This document shows, in pieces, positions 17,882-27,487 of a stretch of DNA of 43,684 nucleotides (position 1 is the first letter of the stretch; every line of letters begins with the position of its first letter). Where the stretch lies: contig JAKQJL010000014.1 in assembly GCA_029561175.1 (NCBI GenBank), positions 1 through 43,684 of the forward strand, read 5' to 3'. The DNA is from a bacterium (GTDB lineage Bacteria > Patescibacteriota > Microgenomatia > UBA12405). The position numbers and the translations under genes were made by a program. Under the pieces are notes generated by a model. That model did not search any database and was not told the origin of the DNA. It saw only the letters and a program-made list of their open reading frames with translations.

Positions 17882-20658
17882 CGTGATAATTTTATCGATA
17901 AATTATCACCTTTTTCAATTGATATAGCTAATGTTTTGGCAAGTATTTGTTTTTCGAATGATTCTGGCCAATTTGGTGCGATAATTTCGATTTTATCGTT
18001 TACTTTTAGTCCAGTTTCTTTTCTCAATACTTGAATTTGTCGAACAAAGTCTCGATATTCTCCTTCGGCGATTAGTTCGGGAGTAAGATTGGTATCGATG
18101 GTGGCTGATATGACAGAAGATTGGCTAATAACTATTTCTTTAATATTTGTTTCTTCTTTGATTATTTCTAAAATTGAAGGAGACAAAATTTGAGGACAGG
18201 AAATAGTGGCTTTGGCTAATGGTTGGCGAACTTTGAGAGCAGCCTTTTGTCGTTGAGCGTGAATTTCTTGACAGATATCGCGAGCATAAGACATTTCAAT
18301 TTCTAGATTTTTATCAATTAAGCTTGAGTTTAAAGTTGGCCAGTTGGAAGTGTGGACAGTTTTGTTTGAAGTTGCGAATTCATCACCGATTAAACTATGA
18401 TAAAAAACTTCAGAAATAAAAGGCAGGAAAGGTGAAATAATCACAGTTAAATTATTAAAAACATAGTCTAAGACAAGATGATTATCGGAACGATCTCGAC
18501 TACGACGAATATACCAAGTAGATAAATCACTGACAAAAGATTGAATAGCTTCAGTGGCTTTGACGGTGGAATATTTGTCTAGAGTTTTGCTAGTAATGTC
18601 TAAGGTGTGGTGTAATCTAGATATTATCCATTTATCAAGTTGGTTGGTTACCGAGGCTGGGTCAAAATCTGTTTTTTGAAAATTATCTAAATTGGCGTGT
18701 TGAACAAAAAATTTAAATGAATTCCAAAGGATCAAGATAAAATCACGCTTAACTTGATTGGCAATGTCGTAACCAAAATTGACACTGATGTATGGTTTTT
18801 GTTGGTAGTATAGCCATCTCATAGCATCGGCAGTCATTTTTTCAACAGCATCATCAAAAGGAATACCATTCTTTTTGGTTTTGCTCATTCTTTCACCTTT
18901 TTCATCACGAACTTCGGCATGAGAAACCACATTGAGGTAAGGGGCTTGATTTTCTTGGGCAACTCCAAAGAATAGCATGGAATAAAACCAGAGTCTTATT
19001 TGTTCAATCATTTCTAAAACGCAGTCTGCGGGAAACCATTTTTTCCAATATTCTGGATGATCTAAGTAATTTAAAGTTGAAAAAGGAACTACGCCAGCAT
19101 CAAGCCAACAGTCTCCAACATCGGCAACTCTTTTAACATTTTTTCCACAGTGAGGACATTTAATTTCGATATCATCAATATAAGGACGATGAAGGCTTTT
19201 TAAAGAATCAACATTACTTGGGTTAACTGCTAAATCTTTTAATTCTTCTAAGTTTCCAATAACAGTTAAATGACCACACTCACAATCATAAAATGGTAGA
19301 GCGAGGCCATAAAAGCGTTTACGACTAATCATCCAATCTCCCATATTGTCTAGCCAATTTTGCATTCTGCGACTAGTATATTTTGGGTGCCAGTTAACTG
19401 TTTCGGCTGCTTTTTTAAGATGAGGACGGATTTCATCTGTTTTGATATACCAAGAATTTTCTAATCTAAATAAACATTTAGTTTTACAACGCCAACAATG
19501 TGGATAGCGATGAGTAATTGATTCGGTTTTAAATAGAGCGTCATTTTTTTGAAGATAATCAAAAACTTGTTGATTAACATCGTGAGCATAAAGTCCTGAT
19601 AAGTCTCCATACCCAGAGAGAAAGTGTCCAGTTTCATCTAGAGGAGCGATCATGTCTGAATTTAGTTTTTGTCCTAATTCAAAATCTTCTTGACCACATC
19701 CTGGAGCAATATGAACTACCCCGGTTCCTTCTTGGGGGTTGACTAGTTCCCAGTTAGTAATATAGTGATTAATATTTTCTTGGGCTGGTATTTGATAAAG
19801 AGATTGATATGGTTGATTTAATAGGACTTGAGGGTCGATGGTTTGATAATCAGTGAGGCCCAAACGATCGGCAGCTGTTTTAGCTAGATAAAGATATTGT
19901 TGATTACTTTTAGCTTTGACATATTCAAAATCAGTATTGATGGCTAATAAGACATTGGCCGATAAGGTCCAAGGAGTGGTTGTCCAAGCTAAAACATACT
20001 CATTTTCAGTATTAGTTAGTTTGAATTTTAAATATACTGAAGTATCGGTAATATCTTTGTATCCATCAGCTTGTTCGTGTTGAGATAAACCGGTTTCACA
20101 TCGTGGGCACCAGGTGGTAGCACTTTTTTTCTTTACTAACCAACCTTTTTGATGAATTGTTTTTAAAAAGTGCCAAATGTATAAATTATTTGTTTTTGAA
20201 TTCGTGTAATAGGAGTTTTCCCAATCCATGAACATTCCAAGTCTTTTGGATTGTTCTGTTTGAAGACTAGCAAATTTATCGACTCGAGCGACGCAAGCTT
20301 GAGTAAAGTTATCTAATCCAAAAGTTTGAATATCTTTTTTTGAATTAAAACCATTGTCTTTTTCAACTTCAACTTCAACCCATAAACCTTGGCAATCAAA
20401 ACCATTTTGGAAACGTTGTTGGTGCCCGGTAAGGTTTTTGTATCTTTGAAATAAATCTTTTAAGGCTCGACCTCGAGCGTGATGAACACCCATTGGACCA
20501 TTAGCAGTAATTGGGCCATCAATAAAAGAAAATTTTTTATCGGCTGAATCGTTTTTATGAAGATATTGATTAATAATGTCGTGTTGATACCACCATTCAA
20601 TTATTTGTTTTTCGAGTTCAGAAAAACTTGGGTTTGAAGGAAGATCAGTGTAAGACAT
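17878..20658 (-). CDS. ileS: Isoleucyl-tRNA synthetase
   Basis: DGPITANGPMGVHHARGRALKDLFQRY, WTTTPWTLSAN, GERMSKTKKNGIPFDDAV. Confidence 0.93.
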   Translation of the reverse strand: MSYTDLPSNPSFSELEKQIIEWWYQHDIINQYLHKNDSADKKFSFIDGPITANGPMGVHHARGRALKDLFQRYKNLTGHQQRFQNGFDCQGLWVEVEVEKDNGFNSKKDIQTFGLDNFTQACVARVDKFASLQTEQSKRLGMFMDWENSYYTNSKTNNLYIWHFLKTIHQKGWLVKKKSATTWCPRCETGLSQHEQADGYKDITDTSVYLKFKLTNTENEYVLAWTTTPWTLSANVLLAINTDFEYVKAKSNQQYLYLAKTAADRLGLTDYQTIDPQVLLNQPYQSLYQIPAQENINHYITNWELVNPQEGTGVVHIAPGCGQEDFELGQKLNSDMIAPLDETGHFLSGYGDLSGLYAHDVNQQVFDYLQKNDALFKTESITHRYPHCWRCKTKCLFRLENSWYIKTDEIRPHLKKAAETVNWHPKYTSRRMQNWLDNMGDWMISRKRFYGLALPFYDCECGHLTVIGNLEELKDLAVNPSNVDSLKSLHRPYIDDIEIKCPHCGKNVKRVADVGDCWLDAGVVPFSTLNYLDHPEYWKKWFPADCVLEMIEQIRLWFYSMLFFGVAQENQAPYLNVVSHAEVRDEKGERMSKTKKNGIPFDDAVEKMTADAMRWLYYQQKPYISVNFGYDIANQVKRDFILILWNSFKFFVQHANLDNFQKTDFDPASVTNQLDKWIISRLHHTLDITSKTLDKYSTVKATEAIQSFVSDLSTWYIRRSRDRSDNHLVLDYVFNNLTVIISPFLPFISEVFYHSLIGDEFATSNKTVHTSNWPTLNSSLIDKNLEIEMSYARDICQEIHAQRQKAALKVRQPLAKATISCPQILSPSILEIIKEETNIKEIVISQSSVISATIDTNLTPELIAEGEYRDFVRQIQVLRKETGLKVNDKIEIIAPNWPESFEKQILAKTLAISIEKGDNLSIKLSR

Positions 20659-20677
20659 GACCTGATTATAGCTTATC

Positions 20678-21820
20678 TTAGTTGTTTTTTCTTAAAAATG
20701 ATGGGATATCTAGTTCGTCGGCAATATCAATACCGGTAGGTAAATCTTTTTTGGATAAAAACTCTTCAACTTGTTGATTATTGGTTTGATTAATTGGAGT
20801 TTCAGTTTTTTCCTCAGAGACGGTAATAAGTTTTTTGTAAGATGAAAATGGTTTTAAACGAGAACTGTCAAAACCAGTGGCAATTACTGAAATTTTAATG
20901 GTGTCTTTTAGCTCTGGATCAATGTTGGCTCCAAAAATAATATTGGCGTCTGGAGCAGCGTGGTTGGTGATTGTTTGCGCGGCTTCTTCAATTTCAGCCA
21001 TGGTTAAATCTGGACCACCGGTAATGTTGATCAAAACTCCTCTGGCGCCATCGATATTAACTTCGACTAAAGGTAGCTCAATTGCCATCTCAACGGCCTT
21101 TGAGGCTTTGTTTTCACCGCTAGCCTCACCTACTCCCATTAAGGCAGTACCGGCGTTACTCATGATTGATTTGATATCAGCAAAGTCTAGATTGATTAAA
21201 CCTGGGGTGGTGATTAAATCGGCTATGGCTTTGGTACCTTTTTGAAGAACTGAATCGGCAATTTTAAAGGCTTCAACTAAGGTTACTTGATCGTTTACCA
21301 CCTCCATGACTTTTTGGTTGGGGATAACAATGAGAGTGTCGACATTTTTCTTTAGACGTTCAATACCTTCTTCGGCATTAGTCATTCGACGAGTACCCTC
21401 AAAAGAAAATGGTTTGGTAACGACGGCAATAGTAAGAATTCCTAATTCATTTTTAGCGATATCGGCAATAATTGGGGCAGATCCAGTACAAGTTCCTCCA
21501 CCCATACCTCCAGTAATAAAAACCATATCAGCTTCGGATAAAGTTTCTTTGATTCGGTCTTTTGATTCTTGGGCGGCTTCTTGACCAACTTGAGGATTTC
21601 CACCAGCACCCAATCCCTTGGTTAATTTTTCTCCGATTTGGATTTTTATGGGGGCTAGAGAGTTTAAAAGTGCTTGAGAATCGGTATTAATCGCAATGAA
21701 ATCAACTCCATGGATATTATCTTCAGAAATCATTGAGTTGATGGCATTGTTACCACCACCACCTACTCCTAAAACTTTAATTTTGGCAAATTGTCCTGAT
21801 AAAGTTTTTATTAGTCCCAT
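20678..21820 (-). CDS. ftsZ: Cell division protein FtsZ
   Basis: VGGGGNNAINSM, GGMGGGTCTGSAPIIAD, C-terminal peptide DIPSFLRKNN. Confidence 0.97.
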   Translation of the reverse strand: MGLIKTLSGQFAKIKVLGVGGGGNNAINSMISEDNIHGVDFIAINTDSQALLNSLAPIKIQIGEKLTKGLGAGGNPQVGQEAAQESKDRIKETLSEADMVFITGGMGGGTCTGSAPIIADIAKNELGILTIAVVTKPFSFEGTRRMTNAEEGIERLKKNVDTLIVIPNQKVMEVVNDQVTLVEAFKIADSVLQKGTKAIADLITTPGLINLDFADIKSIMSNAGTALMGVGEASGENKASKAVEMAIELPLVEVNIDGARGVLINITGGPDLTMAEIEEAAQTITNHAAPDANIIFGANIDPELKDTIKISVIATGFDSSRLKPFSSYKKLITVSEEKTETPINQTNNQQVEEFLSKKDLPTGIDIADELDIPSFLRKNN

Positions 21821-21822
21821 AT

Positions 21823-23070
21823 TTAAGGTAAAAGAGGTTCAATAATGCTTTTTAATTTACCGAAGATGCCAGTGAAAGAATTGGCAATTTTTTTGTTGGC
21901 AGATGGAGTGAATTGAACTTCTGTTAAGCCGTATTGTAATAAACCAATAGAGCTAACAAAGGCTGGATTTTGAATATCATCAATTACCCCACCTATTTTG
22001 GGAGGATTAGCAATTCTGACTGGTAAAGGAATTACTTTGGAGCAAGTGTCTTTAATATTTAGTATTTGAGAACCGCCACCAGTTAAGACAATTCCAGAAG
22101 GAATCAGATTGATTAAACCACTTGACTCAATTTGGTTGTAAATAATAGTAAAAATTTCTTCTAATCTAGGTTTAATGATGCCATTAATTGCGGTTTGAAG
22201 AGAGATTTTGTGTTTTTCTTCGGAAATTATGCCAAATTGAGAGATATCAATTTCATCTTCAAATTTTTGAGAATTGTTAAATTTTTCGAGTTTTAATTTA
22301 ACTTTGTCAGCGTCTTCTAAAGAAAGTCGAAGTCCAATTGCCAAATCGTTAGTAACATTGGCTGAACCGACTGGAATTACTGATGAAAAAGCTGGTTTTC
22401 CCTCAGTAAAAATAGTTAAAGAAGTAACAGTGCCACCAATATCAATCAAAGCAATTCCTAATTCTTTTTCAGTATTGGTTAAACAAGCTTTTGCTGAGGC
22501 TAAACCGGAATAAACTAAGCTATCAATTTTAATACCAACATCGTCAAAGCATTTTCGAATATTTTTAATGGCTGGTGATGAGGCAAAAATCAGATGGGAT
22601 TCAAGTTCAAGCTTAGAACCGCTCATGCCGATGGGGTTAATAACTCCGTCTTGATCGTCAACAATGTATTTTCTTGGAATTACATGGATAATTTCCTTGC
22701 CAACAGGAATACTGACTGATTTTGAGGCTTCAATTATTCGAGAAATGTCGTGCTGAATAATTTCGTTGTTGGGTGAGCTGATTGAAACAATACTATGTGA
22801 GTTTTGAGATTCAATATAATTAGCTGCAATTGAAACAACGGCGTTGTTAATTTGAAAACCAGCCATTCTTTCGGCAGCTTCAACACTTTGAGTGATGGCT
22901 TGGGTGGCCTGATCAATATTAACTATTTGTCCTTTTCGAAAACCAGCAGCTGGAGAAGATGAAACTGCCACAATATTGAATCTATCTTCAACATCAAAAT
23001 ATTGACCAATAATGGTAGTTATTTTTGTCGATCCAATGTCGATACCGTTAATTATTCTTGAATGTTGCAT
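21823..23070 (-). CDS. ftsA: Cell division protein FtsA
   Basis: NGIDIGSTKITTIIGQ, IALIDIGGTVTSLTIF, GIVLTGGGSQI; the ORF track starts at 23094, internal Met at 23070 gives the canonical N-terminus. Confidence 0.94.
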   Translation of the reverse strand: MQHSRIINGIDIGSTKITTIIGQYFDVEDRFNIVAVSSSPAAGFRKGQIVNIDQATQAITQSVEAAERMAGFQINNAVVSIAANYIESQNSHSIVSISSPNNEIIQHDISRIIEASKSVSIPVGKEIIHVIPRKYIVDDQDGVINPIGMSGSKLELESHLIFASSPAIKNIRKCFDDVGIKIDSLVYSGLASAKACLTNTEKELGIALIDIGGTVTSLTIFTEGKPAFSSVIPVGSANVTNDLAIGLRLSLEDADKVKLKLEKFNNSQKFEDEIDISQFGIISEEKHKISLQTAINGIIKPRLEEIFTIIYNQIESSGLINLIPSGIVLTGGGSQILNIKDTCSKVIPLPVRIANPPKIGGVIDDIQNPAFVSSIGLLQYGLTEVQFTPSANKKIANSFTGIFGKLKSIIEPLLP

Positions 23071-23416
23071 ATGGATGATTTTGAGCAAAATCAATTAAGG
23101 TTAATTGTTTGCCTATTATATTAGCTTTTTTTGAAAGATTTTGTAAGACAACAAATTGAGTATAAATATTTTTTTGGGTAGAAAAAATAATCTTTGTTGA
23201 ATTATCAGAAAATTCAATTTCATTTAAAAATGGACGAAAAACAAGATTTTGATAATTAAAATTTAATTTTGATGAGGTTAATTTAAATATTTGAATTTTT
23301 GAAGAAAAATCTGATGGTTGATTTTTTAAAGTGATTTTAGAGGTGTTTAAATATAGAAATAATTGAATAATAATGATCAATAACGGAAAAACAAAAAGAA
23401 AGTTATACCATTTCAT
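23048..23416 (-). CDS. Minimal FtsQ/DivIB-like protein
   Basis: 122 aa, one TM; tail KIIFSTQKNIYTQFVVLQNLSKKANIIGKQLTLIDFAQNHPYATF resembles the FtsQ beta-domain end; sits in the ftsQ position between murG and ftsA. Confidence 0.65.
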   Translation of the reverse strand: MKWYNFLFVFPLLIIIIQLFLYLNTSKITLKNQPSDFSSKIQIFKLTSSKLNFNYQNLVFRPFLNEIEFSDNSTKIIFSTQKNIYTQFVVLQNLSKKANIIGKQLTLIDFAQNHPYATFKNN

Positions 23417-24464
23417 AAAATAGTTTAAAAAATGGATGAATAGCTGAACTGGGTTTAAAATTTACTTGGTTGTTTACTTTTGATAAACGAAGAATTGAAT
23501 TAACTAATTTAGTAGAAGTGAGCTGATCTTGGTTAATGATAATAATGTTGTTAGGTGATTTGTTTTGTAGCCAGTTGGCATTGAGTTGTTGTTCGTTTTG
23601 TTGACTAAAAGGTAGGGGTATTAAAATAGCTTTTTGATTAAAAGTGAAAATTTCAAAACAAGTGTTGGCACCTGCTCGTCCGATAATTAAGTTGGCATGT
23701 TTAAAAATCCAACCAATATCTTGAGAAGAGATATATTCAGTTTGGTAGTAACGAGAGTGATGATAATTTTGAATGATGTTTTTATTTTTACCAGTTTGAT
23801 GAATGATGGTAAAGTTGGTTAGTTTTGAAAGAGAATTAATCAGATGTTGGTTGATAATCGCCGAACCTTGATTGCCGCCAGTAATATAGATAAGAGGGTA
23901 TTTTTTTATTTGCTTTTGAAGAGGGTTAAAAGTAGATCGGTTGGTTTGATATAGTTGTTGTCTGACTAAATTACCAGTAACTATAGTTTTTGAAGGTGGC
24001 AAATTGTTTTTAGTATCAAAAGAAAGAGCGATTTTATTAACAAACAATGAACAAATTTTGGTGGTTAAGCTAATAGTTAATGTTTGTTCGTGAATAATTG
24101 ATTTAATTTGATTAACTCTTGAAGCGATTATTACAGGAACTGAAACGTAACCTCCAAAAGAAACAACCAGATTTGGCTTAATTTGCCTAATTAAATAAAA
24201 ACTCCTAAAAAAAGAAAATAAAGTTAATGGGATACCTTTAATAGTGTTAAACAAAGAAATTCGATCGAGTTTACCACTGGGTATATTAATAATTTGAATA
24301 TCTTTTTTTTTAAAAACAGGATCGTCAAGATGATTGTCTGAAGAAAATTTATGAGTTAAATAAAAAATTTTCCAAGAAAAATGAGTGTCTTGACGAAGGT
24401 GATTGATTAGTTCAATGGCTGGAGTGTGATGAACTCCGGTGATGATGATGGTTTTGTTGATCAC
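23403..24464 (-). CDS. murG: UDP-GlcNAc:lipid I GlcNAc transferase MurG
   Basis: VVSFGGYVSVPVIIASRV, IIHEQ, ITGGNQGS, IGRAGANTCFE; shortened N-terminal G-loop (IIITGVHHTPA). Confidence 0.9.
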   Translation of the reverse strand: MINKTIIITGVHHTPAIELINHLRQDTHFSWKIFYLTHKFSSDNHLDDPVFKKKDIQIINIPSGKLDRISLFNTIKGIPLTLFSFFRSFYLIRQIKPNLVVSFGGYVSVPVIIASRVNQIKSIIHEQTLTISLTTKICSLFVNKIALSFDTKNNLPPSKTIVTGNLVRQQLYQTNRSTFNPLQKQIKKYPLIYITGGNQGSAIINQHLINSLSKLTNFTIIHQTGKNKNIIQNYHHSRYYQTEYISSQDIGWIFKHANLIIGRAGANTCFEIFTFNQKAILIPLPFSQQNEQQLNANWLQNKSPNNIIIINQDQLTSTKLVNSILRLSKVNNQVNFKPSSAIHPFFKLFYEMV

Positions 24465-25548
24465 TGTTTTTTAAGTATAACAATTGTTGTTGTCGGTGAA
24501 TATTGGCGACAACTCCTAAACCTAAATATAAACTTACTAAAGAAGAACCGCCGTAAGAAATAAAAGGTAGTGGCATTCCGGTTAGAGGAATTATTGAAGT
24601 AATTGCCCCAAGATTAATTAAAGCTTGAAAAGCAATCCAGAGGCTGATTCCGATAGTAAATAGCTGAGTTGAGTGGTCGGTAAGAGTGTTTGAGAAATTA
24701 ATCAGATGACTAACTAAATACAAATAGGCAAGACAGATGATTAACATACCAATAAATCCTGTTTCTTCACCAATAACAGCAGCAATTGAATCAGTAGATA
24801 CTTTAGGTAGAAACATATATTTTTGATCTGAATTAGCGAAACCTTTACCAAAAATATGGCCTGAAGCCAGGCTGACAATTAGCTGGTTGCTGTGGTAAGC
24901 CTGAGTTGATTGTGGGTTGATTAGTGATTGAAGTCTTTTTAGACGGTATGGTGAGGTAATGGTTAAGATAATACCTAAAAATAAGGCAATAACACCGATA
25001 ATAAAAATAGATTTGATATCACCATTGGCTAGATAAAAAAGAAAAATCGAAATTGTGGCAATTAGAATGGTAGTACTTAGGTTTGGTTCGATAATGATTA
25101 AGAAAAGACCAATTACTAAAGGAATAAAAAAGTGTTTTAAATTAACATTTTTAGTGAGAATGTTGGAAAAATAAAGTATTGAAGTAAATTTAAAAAGTTC
25201 TGATGGTTGAACTCCAAAGAAACCAAAATTTAACCATCGATTGGCACCTAAGATTTTTAATCCAAACTGAGGAATGACAACTAAAAAAAGTAAGAAGAGA
25301 GAAAAATAAAATAATATCGGGGAAAATTTTTTAATTAAAGAATAATCAAGATATCGAATAATAAAAAAAATAGAGAGACCGATTAATGACCAGATTAATT
25401 GTTTTTTGGCGATGCCAAAGCTTACTCCAGTTAAGTTGATAGATTCGAATGGTGAGCTGATTGATAAAAATACTAGACCGATAAAATTTAAGAAAAATAA
25501 GTAACCAAAAATGTGCCAAAAGGATATTGGTTTATTGTTTGTGGTCAT
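24412..25548 (-). CDS. ftsW: SEDS lipid II polymerase FtsW
   Basis: GANRWLNFGFFGVQPSELFKF, AAVIGEETGFIGM, IIPLTGMPLPFISYGGSSLVS. Confidence 0.93.
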   Translation of the reverse strand: MTTNNKPISFWHIFGYLFFLNFIGLVFLSISSPFESINLTGVSFGIAKKQLIWSLIGLSIFFIIRYLDYSLIKKFSPILFYFSLFLLFLVVIPQFGLKILGANRWLNFGFFGVQPSELFKFTSILYFSNILTKNVNLKHFFIPLVIGLFLIIIEPNLSTTILIATISIFLFYLANGDIKSIFIIGVIALFLGIILTITSPYRLKRLQSLINPQSTQAYHSNQLIVSLASGHIFGKGFANSDQKYMFLPKVSTDSIAAVIGEETGFIGMLIICLAYLYLVSHLINFSNTLTDHSTQLFTIGISLWIAFQALINLGAITSIIPLTGMPLPFISYGGSSLVSLYLGLGVVANIHRQQQLLYLKNSDQQNHHHHRSSSHSSH

Positions 25549-26653
25549 TTAGCAATTTGTTGATGTAAACCTCAGGAATTTCTTGAAAATTTTCGGGTTG
25601 ATCGACCAATTGATGATCAAAATTATATTGGTAAATAGTGGTTTGTTGTTTGTTTTTAAGATTAAGTTGGGCACCTATTAATTCTTGATTAAACCGTTGA
25701 TTTTCTTGCTGATCAGAAATATTAAAATTATGAGGGATAAATGAAAGAAGATGAAAATAAAAAAGTGGGTTGAGCGATGCTTGAATCTCAAGCTGAGTGT
25801 AAAAACTAAAAGAAGCAGTTAAACGAGGATTGCACTCTAAAAGATAAACTTTATTTTGGTTTACAAAAAAGTCTAAACCAAAAAAACCTCGATAATGATT
25901 TTCTTTTAAGATTTCTCCAAAAGAATTAGTAATTTCAAGAACTTGTGATTTTATAGACGAACTAATATTTGCAGGCCATTGACGGCCAACGGTGGTGAAT
26001 GGATTATCAGTAAGTTTTTTAATACCAGTAAATTGAAGTGCTGGTGGACTTTGAAAAAGATGTGAATCAACTAGACAGCAATTATTTAAAAGAGTGTATC
26101 CTGACAAATAGGGTGAAATTTTAATTGGAGTATTGTCGGGGAGCAGTGGTTGAAAATTTTTAAGAAAAAAAGTTGAATTACCTGCCCAACCAAAGTGACT
26201 TTGAATAACTAGAGGGGTTTGAAATTTTTCAAAAGCTTGATTAATGTTATCAGAGGTAAAGGTGGTAATTAAGTGCGGAATAATTGGGATGTTTTTTAAT
26301 GAACAAATTGTGGGAAATTTAATTTTATCTTCAAAAAAACGATTAAGCTTGCTGGAATTGGCGGCGTAAATCCATTGATATTTTTGACAAATTTTCTCGA
26401 TTTTACCAGATGGTTTAAAAGGAATAATTATATTTTTCTTATTAGTTGAGTTAGCCAAATTTTGAAGATAATCAATTGTTTTTTGGTTTTCTATAAAGAC
26501 CCCTGTATTTTTTAAAGATAAGTTTATTTTTAAAGTTATAGGGGAAATTGAATAGAAGTTTGGTAACTGAGGAAGATTAATATCTAAGAATTGATCCAGA
26601 CAAAGATAGACAAAATTATAAGGTAATGATGAGAGATAACTTAGTAAATTCAT
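25532..26653 (-). CDS. ATP-grasp family ligase of unknown substrate
   Basis: C-terminal FGLDFFVNQNKVYLLECNPRLTASFSF (ATP-grasp metal/ATP-binding ExNPR motif); 17-bp overlap with ftsW, 4-bp overlap with the PLP gene. Confidence 0.75.
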   Translation of the reverse strand: MNLLSYLSSLPYNFVYLCLDQFLDINLPQLPNFYSISPITLKINLSLKNTGVFIENQKTIDYLQNLANSTNKKNIIIPFKPSGKIEKICQKYQWIYAANSSKLNRFFEDKIKFPTICSLKNIPIIPHLITTFTSDNINQAFEKFQTPLVIQSHFGWAGNSTFFLKNFQPLLPDNTPIKISPYLSGYTLLNNCCLVDSHLFQSPPALQFTGIKKLTDNPFTTVGRQWPANISSSIKSQVLEITNSFGEILKENHYRGFFGLDFFVNQNKVYLLECNPRLTASFSFYTQLEIQASLNPLFYFHLLSFIPHNFNISDQQENQRFNQELIGAQLNLKNKQQTTIYQYNFDHQLVDQPENFQEIPEVYINKLLNDHKQ

Positions 26654-27450
26654 CTTTTAATGCCAGTAACAATTATTAATGGATAATCTCCGATATTAAG
26701 TGATTGGCTAACTTTCTTAAGGCCTGCTAAGGCTAACCCGGCTTCTGGAGAAACAAAAAGCTGATTATCAAGTAGTTCTTGATAACAGGATTTAACTTCA
26801 GAATCGTTAACCACAACTCCCCCACCATGATTTTTTAAGAGAGAAATAATTTTTTGTTTATTGGGAAGTAACTTTACAGATAAAGCATCGGTAATGGTTT
26901 TCATTTCAGAAGTGTAATCTTGATCAAAATAACTACAAATTGGACAAGAAGATGCCGGTTGGACACCAAAAAGTTTGATATTTTTGGGAAGATTTTTTGA
27001 TATTCCTAATAGAGTGGTGCCACTGCCGATAGGTAAAAAAATACTAGTTACTTGAGGTAGTTGAGTTAAAATGTCGATGGTTATCTTCTGGTAACCGATT
27101 TGAGCGTTGGGATCGGTGGATTGGCGAAGAAAAAAAGCCTGGTTTTGTTTGGCGTATTTAAAAGCTGAACTATTAGGTTGAGTTGTTTTAGTAACTTGAG
27201 ATTTAATCAAACTTAGTTTTGAAGCTGAAATATGAGGAGATACAAAAACCTGAAGTTCTAAATTTAATTGACGGCAAAAATAATCTGCTGAAATAGCGGC
27301 ATTTCCTGAAGAAGCAATTACGAATTTTTGGTAACCGAGTTTAATAGCTTGATTGATTTGAAAAGGGATGGCACGATCTTTGGCAGAGCCAGTAATATTT
27401 TGATCTTCGCGAAGATAATAAATATTTTTTATTTTGGTAATTGGAATCAT
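26650..27450 (-). CDS. PLP-dependent fold-type-II enzyme (threonine synthase/cysteine synthase/Ser-Thr dehydratase-racemase superfamily)
   Basis: REDQNITGSAKDRA (PLP lysine), IASSGNAAIS, LPIGSGTTLLG; 266 aa, compact. Confidence 0.82.
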   Translation of the reverse strand: MIPITKIKNIYYLREDQNITGSAKDRAIPFQINQAIKLGYQKFVIASSGNAAISADYFCRQLNLELQVFVSPHISASKLSLIKSQVTKTTQPNSSAFKYAKQNQAFFLRQSTDPNAQIGYQKITIDILTQLPQVTSIFLPIGSGTTLLGISKNLPKNIKLFGVQPASSCPICSYFDQDYTSEMKTITDALSVKLLPNKQKIISLLKNHGGGVVVNDSEVKSCYQELLDNQLFVSPEAGLALAGLKKVSQSLNIGDYPLIIVTGIKR

Positions 27451-27487
27451 AGATGCGATATTTGATTATATATGTTATATATAGATT

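Noticed and set aside
20877-21584. Plus-strand ORFs opposite ftsZ (122 aa and 92 aa)
   Set aside because: Antisense shadow of conserved ftsZ codons
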